From the NCBI RefSeq assembly GCF_014656135.1, contig NZ_BNBV01000027.1:18278-82277 (forward strand): a stretch of DNA of 64,000 bases, read 5' to 3'. Within the stretch, counting starts at the first letter, position 1; the number at the start of each line of letters is the position of its first letter. The notes under the pieces were generated by a model. The model made no database searches. It was not told the origin of the DNA and saw only the letters and a program-made list of their open reading frames with translations. This document shows positions 8,466 to 15,683 of this stretch, piece by piece. The position numbers were made by a program, and so were the translations under genes. Source of the stretch: Streptomyces thermodiastaticus. Its GTDB lineage: Bacteria > Actinomycetota > Actinomycetes > Streptomycetales > Streptomycetaceae.

Positions 8466-8520
8466 GTGATCAGGATCACATCGACCGTCTGTTGATCACG
8501 TCACACAAACATCCTAGATT
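8466..8520 (+). promoter_or_regulatory. Promoter and possible operator of the RiPP cluster
   Basis: TTGATC at 8492-8497 and TAGATT at 8515-8520 are separated by 17 bases, a good match to the principal sigma factor consensus. Transcription would begin near 8527, leaving a leader of about 37-40 bases before the precursor gene. Upstream, GTGATC-AG-GATCAC at 8466-8479 is a perfect 6-bp inverted repeat, and GATCAC recurs in the -35 region, so a dimeric regulator may bind here. The regulator is unknown. Confidence 0.6.
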
Positions 8521-8563
8521 CACTGCAAGCCGATCACGGCTGATACCGACAACGAGTGGGGAA

Positions 8564-8758
8564 ATGATGAGCCTGCAAGCTCTGCGTGATCTGAATTTCA
8601 CCGCGCTTACCGACGAGGAGGCGGCAGCAGCATCGGGTGAGGGGACGCCGAGCCGCGCCCAGTGCGAGTGGATCTTCGCTCAGATCGGCAACCCGATGTC
8701 GTGCAGCTACGGCGACTACTACCAGCTTTGGAAGTCGCTGGGGTGCGACAAGCTGTAA
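8564..8758 (+). CDS. Glycocin-like RiPP precursor peptide
   Basis: A 64-residue peptide. Residues 1-26 look like a leader for a C39 peptidase, with Leu at -12, Glu at -8 and Gly at -2 relative to a Gly-Glu cleavage point; the -1 Glu is unusual, since Gly, Ala or Ser is normal. The predicted core of 38 residues starts with Gly and contains AQC at core 6-8, then Cys21 within MSCSYGD, then Cys35 near the end. Two short amphipathic helices flank the loop. This is the layout of sublancin (GxxKAQC start, loop Cys glycosylated), but the inner disulfide cysteines are replaced by Ile15 and Gln28. The start is ATG 8564 or 8567 after GTGGGGA; a TTG at 8492 falls in the promoter. The stop is TAA at 8756. 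Confidence 0.85.
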   Translation: MMSLQALRDLNFTALTDEEAAAASGEGTPSRAQCEWIFAQIGNPMSCSYGDYYQLWKSLGCDKL

Positions 8759-8767
8759 TAGGAAATA

Positions 8768-8796
8768 CGCGCCCGCCTCGTCCCGAGGCGGGCGCG
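8768..8796 (+). terminator. Strong stem-loop between precursor and exporter genes (attenuating)
   Basis: A perfect 13-bp GC-rich stem (8768-8780 with 8784-8796) around a 3-base loop begins nine bases after the precursor stop. No U tract follows. In RiPP operons such stems often limit read-through into the export and modification genes and stabilise precursor mRNA, giving an excess of precursor. The exporter begins 27 bases later, with no separate promoter that I can see. Confidence 0.65.
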
Positions 8797-8822
8797 CCCA
8801 TGTCTAGGCCAGGGGTTGTCCG

Positions 8823-10979
8823 GTGAAGTGGCAGAGGTACCACACTCATCAGTCCGGGGAGACCGACTGCGGCCCGGCATGCCTGCGGACCGTCCTTCTT
8901 AGGCACGGAATTGCTGTGGACGCGGCACTCCTCCGAGAGTCCACGGGGCTCGGCGAGCGCGGTTCCAACCTGCTACGCCTGCGCGAGGTGCTGAGCGGTT
9001 ACGGCGTGGACAGCGAACTGCTGCGCCTGGACATGTCGGAATTGATCAGGGCCGCACGACTGGCCGGTCCGACAATCATTCTGTTGGACGAGGACGGCTA
9101 TCGGCACTTCATTGTCGTCCACGAGGTCACCGACAGCGGGCACATGGTGGTCAGTGACCCTCTGCTGCAGCGCCCCATGCGGATAGCACCGGAGGTCCTC
9201 GCCGAGGTCTTTCACGGAGAGGCTTTGGTGACCGACCGCCCTGCAGCCCGGCTTCCTCTCGGAGCCCGGATCAGAGCCTCGGGCGCGTACGGACTGCTGT
9301 GGCAGACCCTGCGCTCCCGTTGGCGGCATCTTTCGCTCATCCTCATCGCCACTGTCATCGTCGCACTGGTCGCTCTACTGAACAGTCTCTTCGTTCAGAT
9401 AGCCGTGGACCACGTCCTGGGCGGGAGCTCTCGGTACGAGCTTGCGGTCATGTCCGTCGAGTTCATAGGACTCGGTGCAGCAGCAGCAGGCATCCAGTTC
9501 CTACGCGGCCGAGCCATAGTGGCGTTGAGCCAGTCGCTGCAACGACAGCTCTCGGAACGTTACCTGAGGAAGCTCCTGCGTCTGCCGGCTGAATACTTCA
9601 AGAGCCGCCGGGCCGGCGACTTGGTAAGTCGCATCGATGACGTACAGGAGATTCAGCGCGTCATTACGGGTACCTCTGTACGAGCGGCCGTGGACGTGTT
9701 CGTCGTCCTCTCGGTCGGCAGCTACCTCCTCGCTACCCATCCAACCTTGTTCATTTTTCTTCTCCCGCCCACTGCGGTCAATGTTGTCAGCTCGGTCATC
9801 CTTTTCCCGCGGATCCGCGATGCGGCACAGGAGTCGCTACAGAGGGATGCCACTCTGAAGTCCGAAACACTCAACGTTCTGCACGGTTACGCCGAGTTCA
9901 CAGGGTACGGGAGGCGAGACTTCGCTCTCTCCCGGATGATCCGGGCACTGGATCGCAGGATCACCGCAGAAACTCGGCTCGGCCGCCAGGAGAATCTCAA
10001 TTCCGTGATCAAGGTGGCCAGTCAGACCATCTTCACGGTAGTAGCGGCCTGGGTGGCCCTCGGTCGCATGATGTCCGGCTCACTCACCGTCGGCCAAGTG
10101 TTCGGTTTCCTGACCATGGCCGGCTACTTCCTGGGGGCGATGGACTCCGTGGCCTCTCTCCAAGTCGTCCTGCAGCGCACCTCTGCGGCGCTGGGACGAT
10201 ACCGGGACGTGACCTTCCAACAGGACGATGCCCGACTCGCCCTCCCCGTCGGCGGAGGATGCGAAACCCCTTTGGAGCCAGTCGACATCCGGATCCGGTC
10301 ACTGGGCTTTCGTTACACCGGTGCCCGGCACGACACTCTTAGCGGATTCGACCTTGACATCCCGTACGGCACAACCATGCTGATTCGAGGTGCGAACGGC
10401 TCAGGCAAGAGCACGCTCCTCAATCTGCTGGCGGGAATGCATCACACATATGACGGCAGCATCACCATCGGTGGTGCCGAAATCAGCCGTGTTTCGGCTG
10501 CCGAGCTGCCTCGGTACGTCCTGTATGTCCCGGAAACCCCGGTTCTGCTGACCGCGTCCCTCCGGGAGAATCTCACTCTCGGCGTCCCACGCAGCACGGC
10601 CGACATACTTCAAGCATGCCGGATCGCATGTTTCCTGGACGTGATACAGAGCCTGCCCGAGGGCTTGGACGAACCGATGAAGGAGACCGGATCAGGCCTG
10701 TCGCGCGGCCAGCTTCAGCGCCTTTCGATTGCTCGCGCGATACTTCATGGCCCGCAGGTGTACTTGTTCGATGAAACCTTCAGCGGCATAGATCGTGATA
10801 CCGTCGTCCGGGTGTGGGAAGGGCTCCGCTCCGTCAAGGGCACCAAGATAGTTGTGTCGCATGGCCATGTTCAGGATGTTGCCTTCGATTCTGAACATTC
10901 CCTGGGTTCAGCGGCCGATCGCTCGACAGGAATCTCTCGCACAGATGAAGTTCTCAGATCTCTTGACCCTCGTCCGTGA
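8823..10979 (+). CDS. Peptidase-containing ABC transporter (C39), SunT-like bacteriocin exporter
   Basis: A 718-residue half-transporter of the PCAT type that removes the leader peptide and exports the product. The N-terminal C39 peptidase has the catalytic cysteine Cys16 in QSGETDCGPAC, His95 in YRHFIVVHEV and Asp112 in SDP. Six membrane helices follow (about residues 155-440). The ATPase domain has Walker A GANGSGKST near residue 525, the signature LSRGQ near 626, Walker B VYLFDET near 647 and the H-loop VVSHGH. The GTG at 8823 follows an AGGGG-like site. Its 3' end overlaps the glycosyltransferase start by 35 bases, indicating coupled translation. Confidence 0.95.
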   Translation: MKWQRYHTHQSGETDCGPACLRTVLLRHGIAVDAALLRESTGLGERGSNLLRLREVLSGYGVDSELLRLDMSELIRAARLAGPTIILLDEDGYRHFIVVHEVTDSGHMVVSDPLLQRPMRIAPEVLAEVFHGEALVTDRPAARLPLGARIRASGAYGLLWQTLRSRWRHLSLILIATVIVALVALLNSLFVQIAVDHVLGGSSRYELAVMSVEFIGLGAAAAGIQFLRGRAIVALSQSLQRQLSERYLRKLLRLPAEYFKSRRAGDLVSRIDDVQEIQRVITGTSVRAAVDVFVVLSVGSYLLATHPTLFIFLLPPTAVNVVSSVILFPRIRDAAQESLQRDATLKSETLNVLHGYAEFTGYGRRDFALSRMIRALDRRITAETRLGRQENLNSVIKVASQTIFTVVAAWVALGRMMSGSLTVGQVFGFLTMAGYFLGAMDSVASLQVVLQRTSAALGRYRDVTFQQDDARLALPVGGGCETPLEPVDIRIRSLGFRYTGARHDTLSGFDLDIPYGTTMLIRGANGSGKSTLLNLLAGMHHTYDGSITIGGAEISRVSAAELPRYVLYVPETPVLLTASLRENLTLGVPRSTADILQACRIACFLDVIQSLPEGLDEPMKETGSGLSRGQLQRLSIARAILHGPQVYLFDETFSGIDRDTVVRVWEGLRSVKGTKIVVSHGHVQDVAFDSEHSLGSAADRSTGISRTDEVLRSLDPRP

Positions 10980-12306
10980 ATCCGGGCCGTTCAGCCAATC
11001 CAAGCTTGCTTCCGACCTCAGCCTGGTCACTTCGGTTTCATTGGACCTTGCTGACGTGGCACTGCCGTCATCAGATACGGATGAGCTGGCGACGGCGTAT
11101 ATGTCGTACAGCCCGCGCCCTGTCTACGCGGTAGTACTCACCCGGGACGAGGAAGAACGGATCGAACGTTGCTTGGCGGCGCTGGCCGAGGACATCGACC
11201 ACTGCCTTCTGATCGACTCAGGTTCCACCGACTCCACCATTGCGCGGGCTATGAAAGCCCGCACCGACACATGCATCGTGTCTGCCCCATGGGCTAACGA
11301 TTTCTCCCTGCAGCGTAATATCGCTTTCCGTGAGGTCCACAACAACGGCTGGCTGTGCCATGTGGACGCCGACGAGGTTCTCACGTCCGCTCACGCGGGT
11401 CGGCTGCGGCGAGCTCTCTCGGCACTCGACTTCCTGCTCGGCGACCACGACTTCGTCGTCTCTCCTGTCATCGCCGACGTCGACGGCCCCGTCTACACCA
11501 ACACGCAGCGCATCATACCGGCGGACGGCCCCTTCCGCTTTCGCGGACGTGTTCACGAACATCCCTACGACAGGCGTGGCTACGCTCCGGCACGCGTCCA
11601 GATCGACGTTCGTTTCGATCACTCCGGCTACCTTCCGGAGGTGATCGAGCAGCGAGCCAAGCGGCACCTGTACGTCAAGCTGGACAAGCTATGCCGCGCC
11701 GAGGAGCCGGACAACCCGAAGTGGGTCTTCTACGAGATCCGCGACGGCCTGGACCTCACGTCGGCTTCCGCGGCAGAGGTACGAGCAGCATTCGCCCAGC
11801 TGGCCGAGGCAGCAGGCACCACCGTTCCGGCCGGACCTCCCGGATACCGCACGGAACGAGTCGTCGATTCATGGGCATTGTTGTGCGAGCTGGCTCTGCG
11901 GCTCGGTGAGGCCGACGCCCTCATGACCTACACGACCCTGCTCGGCGAAGCCGGACGGACGGTGGAGGCCACCTACTACCGCACCCTTTGGGAGTCGAGC
12001 AGACTTCTCGGGGCGCTCTCCGCTCTTGTCGACAGGATCGCGTCGGTCGGCGCAGAGGAGGAACCCGCCAACCGCCACCTGGTAGCTCGCCTTTTCGATC
12101 TGCAGGCGTCGCTCGGACTTGCGAGCGGACGATACGAGGTGGTTGTGCCCGCTTACCGTGAGGCGACCGCCCGGGGTGCTGGGCAAGGCGTGGGTGAGGA
12201 TCTGACGCGGCTCGCCCGGCTGCTGGCTGACGTCCCGGGGTCAGCGGCCCGCTCGGATCCTCGGAACGATCGATTTCAGAGGGCCGAGCAGGCCGCGGAC
12301 ATCTGA
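10945..12306 (+). CDS. SunS-like family 2 glycosyltransferase, probable glycocin S-glycosyltransferase
   Basis: A 453-residue protein. The start MKFSDLL, then SDLSL, then a GT2 domain resembles the glycocin S-glycosyltransferase SunS in order and wording as I remember it: VVLTRDEEERIERCL (nucleotide-binding start), DSGSTDSTI, PWANDFSLQRN, the metal-binding DAD at residues 141-143, FVVSPVI, FRGRVHEHP, the FDHSGY segment, and ENPKW-like DNPKWVFYEIR. The C-terminal third is helical and TPR-like, as in SunS, where it shapes acceptor binding. It would transfer a sugar from a UDP-sugar to the loop cysteine (or a flanking serine) of the precursor. The ATG at 10945 is preferred since it gives the SunS-like N-terminus. 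The gene ends 48 bases before the convergent metallo-hydrolase gene. Confidence 0.9.
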   Translation: MKFSDLLTLVRESGPFSQSKLASDLSLVTSVSLDLADVALPSSDTDELATAYMSYSPRPVYAVVLTRDEEERIERCLAALAEDIDHCLLIDSGSTDSTIARAMKARTDTCIVSAPWANDFSLQRNIAFREVHNNGWLCHVDADEVLTSAHAGRLRRALSALDFLLGDHDFVVSPVIADVDGPVYTNTQRIIPADGPFRFRGRVHEHPYDRRGYAPARVQIDVRFDHSGYLPEVIEQRAKRHLYVKLDKLCRAEEPDNPKWVFYEIRDGLDLTSASAAEVRAAFAQLAEAAGTTVPAGPPGYRTERVVDSWALLCELALRLGEADALMTYTTLLGEAGRTVEATYYRTLWESSRLLGALSALVDRIASVGAEEEPANRHLVARLFDLQASLGLASGRYEVVVPAYREATARGAGQGVGEDLTRLARLLADVPGSAARSDPRNDRFQRAEQAADI

Positions 12307-12354
12307 TGCTCACTGTTCAGGGTGCCTCACGAGACAGCACCTGCACGGACAACG

Positions 12355-13107
12355 TCAGATCTCGTACGTCGCCCCCGGCGCCGCCAGCTCCACCGGGACG
12401 GTGCAGACCGCGCGGGCGTGGGCCAGGTTGGTCTGCGGATCGGTCCACGGCGGGATGTGGGTGAGGACCAGGCGCCGGGCACCGGTCCGGGCGGCGGCCT
12501 CGCCGGCCTGGCGCCCGTTGAGATGCAGGTCGGGGATGTCCTCCTTGCCGTCCGTGAAGGCCGCCTCGCACAGGAACAGATCGGTGTCGCGCGCCAGGTC
12601 CTCCAGGGCACCGCAGACGCCCGTGTCGCCGGAGTACGTCAGGGACCGGCCGCCGTGCTCGATGCGGATGGCGTAGGTCTCCACGGGGTGGGCCACCCGC
12701 TCGGTGTGCACGGTGAAGGGGCCGATGTCGAAGGTGCCCGGCTTGACCGTGCGGAAGTCGAAGACCTCGCTCATGGACGAGGCGGTGGGGGTGTCGGCGT
12801 AGGCGGTGGTCAGCCGGTGCTCGGTGCCCTCCGGTCCGTAGACCGGCAGCGGGGCGCAGCGCCCGCCGTCGTAGCGGTAGTAGCGCGCCACGAAGTAGGC
12901 GAGCATGTCGATGCAGTGGTCGGCGTGCAGATGACTGAGGTAGATCGCGTCGAGGTCGTAGAGACCGCAGTAACGCTGCAGCGCGCCCAGGGCGCCGTTG
13001 CCCATGTCGAGCAGCAGCCGGTAGCCGTCGGCCTCGACCAGATAACTGGAGCAGGCCGACTCCGCGGACGGGAACGACCCCGAGCAGCCGACGACGGTGA
13101 GCTTCAT
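12355..13107 (-). CDS. Metallo-beta-lactamase-fold hydrolase
   Basis: A 250-residue cytoplasmic MBL-fold protein of the RNase Z-like/phosphodiesterase group. HLHADH at residues 59-64 is the zinc-binding motif, with further ligands in VAHPVETYA, SGDTGVC (Asp) and LTHIPP. Family members hydrolyse phosphodiesters or related bonds, but the substrate here cannot be told from sequence. The start at ATG 13107 gives MKLTVVGCSGSFPS, the typical first strand. In related genomes, as I recall, it sits close to nagE2, so the RiPP genes would lie between two old neighbours. Confidence 0.88.
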   Translation of the reverse strand: MKLTVVGCSGSFPSAESACSSYLVEADGYRLLLDMGNGALGALQRYCGLYDLDAIYLSHLHADHCIDMLAYFVARYYRYDGGRCAPLPVYGPEGTEHRLTTAYADTPTASSMSEVFDFRTVKPGTFDIGPFTVHTERVAHPVETYAIRIEHGGRSLTYSGDTGVCGALEDLARDTDLFLCEAAFTDGKEDIPDLHLNGRQAGEAAARTGARRLVLTHIPPWTDPQTNLAHARAVCTVPVELAAPGATYEI

Positions 13108-13319
13108 GGAACAGAAACCTCCGCTGACGGGAAACATACAGAAGGTGACGGGGGTCGTGCGGTCCGTCGAGCGTAAGGCGCGAAACGGCCGGTAGCCCCT
13201 TCTCCCGGGGTCGTTGTGGGGGAACTCACCTGCGCTGTCACCGGTTTGGCTGGACGTGCGGCGCACGAGGCAGGGCCAAGGGCGCGCACCGCGTGTCGCG
13301 CGCCGGTAACGTCGTTCGT

Positions 13320-13769
13320 ATGGACACGTCCTGGTGGCTGGCGCTCGCGGCGCTCGTCCTGCTCGCGCTCGTCGCCACGCTCGTCGACGGCTGGGGACGC
13401 AGCCGCCGGCCCGCGGGACGCAGACTGCGGGCACCGGGACGGCCGGCCGGTCCGGGCGCCCGCCCGCAGCCGGCGGAGATCTGGTGGGTCGCCGTCCCCC
13501 TCGGGGAGGGCCAGGCGGTCAAGGACCGGCCCTGTCTGGTGCTGTCGGTGCACGGCAAGCGGGCGAGGGTCGCCGGGATCACCAGCAAGTACCACGACGA
13601 GCGGGCCGGGGTGATCCCGCTGCCGCCCGGCTCGGTGGGGGACGCGCAGGGGCGGACCAGTTTTCTGCAGACCGACGAGGTGCGCGAGGTGCCGGTGTGG
13701 AACTTCCAGCGCCGGGTGGGGGTGGTGGACCCGGTGCTGTGGGACCAGGTGCGCTACCTGGCCGGGTGA
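13320..13769 (+). CDS. Membrane-anchored PemK/MazF-like domain protein
   Basis: A 149-residue protein with one N-terminal transmembrane helix (WWLALAALVLLALVATLV), a basic Arg/Pro/Gly linker and a PemK/MazF-like beta-barrel. The barrel is marked by EIWWVAVPLGEGQAVKDRPCLVLSVHG, where family toxins have the EIWxVxxxPxxGxEqxktRPvlVlq pattern. No antitoxin gene is adjacent and the anchor is unusual for a toxin, so a toxic RNase role is not assumed. The segment TAACGT ends seven bases before the ATG and could be a -10 box giving a nearly leaderless mRNA. Confidence 0.75.
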   Translation: MDTSWWLALAALVLLALVATLVDGWGRSRRPAGRRLRAPGRPAGPGARPQPAEIWWVAVPLGEGQAVKDRPCLVLSVHGKRARVAGITSKYHDERAGVIPLPPGSVGDAQGRTSFLQTDEVREVPVWNFQRRVGVVDPVLWDQVRYLAG

Positions 13770-14154
13770 GCCGCCCGGAGGCGGGTGCGCCCCGGACGTC
13801 CGGGCTCCCGCGGCCCGCTCCGCCCGCCGGGCCCGCCGCACCGGCCCGTGCACCGCGGCCGGACCGCGGCGGTGCCGTCGCCGCGGCGAGAGTGCGCGGT
13901 GCGGGGGCGGGAGCGCCGGTGGACGCATGGGACGGCCGCCTTCCTTGACCGGTGGGGCCCCGGTGACGGACCGGGCGGTGTGCGCGACGCCGGTGGGGAC
14001 GTCTGAGGTGTGCCTGACATCGGGTGGCTTCCTGGCGTGCCGGATGCCGGAGCGATGTCCTTCCAGCACATCAGGAACCCCTCCCCCGCGCACGCCGAGG
14101 CCCCGGCCGGACGGATGGGCCAGGGCCTGGGTGCACGAGGTTGCGGGGCGGGCG
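13770..14154. other. Gene-free interval between PemK-like gene and cysM
   Basis: About 385 bases with no convincing coding region; open frames here are Arg/Pro/Gly-rich translations of GC-rich DNA. A perfect 14-bp palindrome, CCCGGACGTCCGGG, lies at 13791-13804, 22 bases past the PemK-like stop, and may be part of a terminator. The two flanking genes converge. Confidence 0.5.
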
Positions 14155-15105
14155 CTAAGCCCAGAGCTGGCCCTGCAGGGTCTCGATGGCCTCCTCGGTG
14201 GTGGCCGCGGTGTAGACGCCGGTGGACAGGTACTTCCAGCCGCCGTCGGCCACGATGAAGACGATGTCGGCGCTCTGGCCCGCCTTGACCGCCTTCTTGC
14301 CCACGCCGAGCGCCGCGTGCAGCGCCGCGCCCGTGGAGACGCCCGCGAAGATGCCCTCCTGCTGCAGCAGCTCACGGGTGCGGGTGACCGCGTCCGCGGA
14401 GCCGACGGAGAACCGGGTGGTGAGCACCGAGGCGTCGTACAGCTCGGGGACGAAGCCCTCGTCGAGGTTGCGCAGTCCGTAGACGAGGTCGTCGTAGCGC
14501 GGTTCGGCGGCGACGATCTGCACGTCCGGCTTGTGCTCGCGCAGGTAGCGGCCGACGCCCATCAGGGTGCCGGTGGTGCCCAGGCCCGCCACGAAGTGCG
14601 TGATCGAGGGCAGGTCGGCGAGGATCTCCGGGCCGGTGGTGGCGTAGTGCGCGCCGGCGTTGTCCGGGTTGCCGTACTGGTAGAGCATCACCCAGTCCGG
14701 GTGCTCGGCGGCCAGCTCCTTGGCGACGCGGACGGCGGTGTTGGAGCCGCCCGCGGCCGGGGAGGAGATGATCTCCGCGCCCCACATGGCGAGCAGGTCC
14801 CGGCGTTCCTGAGAGGTGTTCTCGGGCATCACGCACACCATGCGGTAGCCCTTGAGCTTGGCCGCCATGGCCAGCGAGATGCCGGTGTTGCCGCTGGTGG
14901 GCTCCAGGATGGTGCAGCCCGGGGTGAGCCGGCCCTCCTTCTCCGCCTGCTCGATCATGTGCAGGGCGGGGCGGTCCTTGACCGAGCCGGTGGGGTTGCG
15001 GTCCTCCAGCTTCGCCCAGATCCGCACCTCGGGGGACGGCGACAGCCGCGGCAGGCGCACCAGGGGCGTGTTGCCGACCGCGGCCAGCGGGTTGTCGTAC
15101 CGCAT
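14155..15105 (-). CDS. cysM: Cysteine synthase CysM, sulfur-carrier dependent type
   Basis: A 316-residue PLP enzyme of the cysteine synthase family. The PLP lysine is Lys43 in GSVKDRPA, the substrate loop TSGNTG follows, and GTTGT binds the cofactor phosphate. In actinobacteria this CysM uses O-phosphoserine and a CysO-thiocarboxylate as sulfur donor instead of free sulfide; the adjacent cysO and mec genes support that route. Start at ATG 15105, MRYDNPLAAVGNTPLVRL, is the family start. It is five bases downstream of cysO, so the two are surely co-transcribed. Confidence 0.93.
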   Translation of the reverse strand: MRYDNPLAAVGNTPLVRLPRLSPSPEVRIWAKLEDRNPTGSVKDRPALHMIEQAEKEGRLTPGCTILEPTSGNTGISLAMAAKLKGYRMVCVMPENTSQERRDLLAMWGAEIISSPAAGGSNTAVRVAKELAAEHPDWVMLYQYGNPDNAGAHYATTGPEILADLPSITHFVAGLGTTGTLMGVGRYLREHKPDVQIVAAEPRYDDLVYGLRNLDEGFVPELYDASVLTTRFSVGSADAVTRTRELLQQEGIFAGVSTGAALHAALGVGKKAVKAGQSADIVFIVADGGWKYLSTGVYTAATTEEAIETLQGQLWA

Positions 15106-15110
15106 GCCGA

Positions 15111-15389
15111 TCAGACCATCCCGCCGGCGACGGCGGGCAGGATCGTGACGTTGTCGCCGTCGGACAGCTTGGTGCCGATGCCGTCGAGGAAGCGGACGTC
15201 CTCGTCGTTCAGGTAGACGTTCACGAAGCGCCGCAGCTGGTCGCCGTCGACGATGCGCGCCTTGATGCCCGGGTGCCGGGTCTCGAGGTCGTCGAACAGC
15301 TCGGCGAGGGTCTGCCCGTCGCCCTCCACCGCCTTCTGGCCGTCGGTGTACTGGCGGAGGATGGTCGGGATGCGGACCTCGATGGCCAT
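15111..15389 (-). CDS. cysO: Sulfur carrier protein CysO (ThiS/MoaD-like)
   Basis: A 92-residue ubiquitin-like sulfur carrier. The beta-grasp pattern includes IPTILRQYTDGQ, FVNVYLNDEDVRFL and SDGDNVTILPAVAGG. The activated form needs a free C-terminal Gly-Gly thiocarboxylate, yet the encoded protein ends GGMV, two residues too long. A JAMM protease gene nearby could remove the dipeptide, as reported for QbsE/QbsD. The protein would then donate sulfur to CysM for cysteine synthesis. It heads the two-gene cysO-cysM unit behind a leader peptide. Confidence 0.92.
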   Translation of the reverse strand: MAIEVRIPTILRQYTDGQKAVEGDGQTLAELFDDLETRHPGIKARIVDGDQLRRFVNVYLNDEDVRFLDGIGTKLSDGDNVTILPAVAGGMV

Positions 15390-15435
15390 GGCTCAGGGCT
15401 CCTGTCGGAAGAGTCGTCGGTTCGGTCAGGCGCGT

Positions 15436-15453
15436 GCCCGGGGCCGCCCGGGC
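15436..15453 (-). promoter_or_regulatory. Stem-loop between leader peptide and cysO, possible attenuator
   Basis: A perfect 7-bp stem (15436-15442 with 15447-15453) around a 4-base loop lies in the 119-base gap between the leader peptide stop and the cysO start. With other GC-rich repeats nearby, it could form alternative structures controlled by ribosome stalling on the leader. The mechanism is inferred. Confidence 0.35.
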
Positions 15454-15508
15454 CTTCGGCACCGCGGGAGCGCCGCGGCTCGCGGCCGCACGGCGGCAGC
15501 ACCCTGCG

Positions 15509-15604
15509 TCAACACAGGGCGCTGTCCAGCCTGCACAGGTCGACGTGCAGCCGCGCCACGAGCAGGGTGCCCGGCGCCTTGTCGCTCACGTCGAGAAGAA
15601 CCAT
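15509..15604 (-). CDS. Short leader peptide upstream of cysO-cysM
   Basis: A 31-residue open frame ending RLHVDLCRLDSALC and a stop, so that its last codon before the stop is cysteine and another Cys lies seven residues earlier. This HVDLxRxxSAxC ending is a recurring pattern of putative leader peptides next to sulfur-metabolism genes in streptomycetes. On the minus strand TACGAT ends seven bases before the ATG, so the mRNA is probably leaderless. A cysteine-sensing attenuation role is plausible by analogy with mycobacterial cysteine leaders. Confidence 0.65.
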   Translation of the reverse strand: MVLLDVSDKAPGTLLVARLHVDLCRLDSALC

Positions 15605-15683
15605 GTTCACATCGTAACGATTCCCGGTTCGGGGCCCGGGATGTGGTCTCGTGATGTGAGCGGCGCTCGTTCGACAGGTGGGA

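Noticed and set aside
8492..8563. Longer precursor starting at TTG 8492
   Set aside because: The TTG lies in the -35 element of the best promoter and has no ribosome site; the start at 8564/8567 follows GTGGGGA and gives a proper leader.
8564..12306. Cluster as a lanthipeptide, lasso peptide or thiopeptide
   Set aside because: No LanM/LanB/C, no lasso B/C proteins and no cyclodehydratase. The only modifying enzyme is a SunS-like glycosyltransferase.
13320..13769. Toxin-antitoxin system at the PemK-like gene
   Set aside because: No antitoxin gene on either side and the protein has a membrane anchor; a lone PemK-like domain does not prove a toxin.
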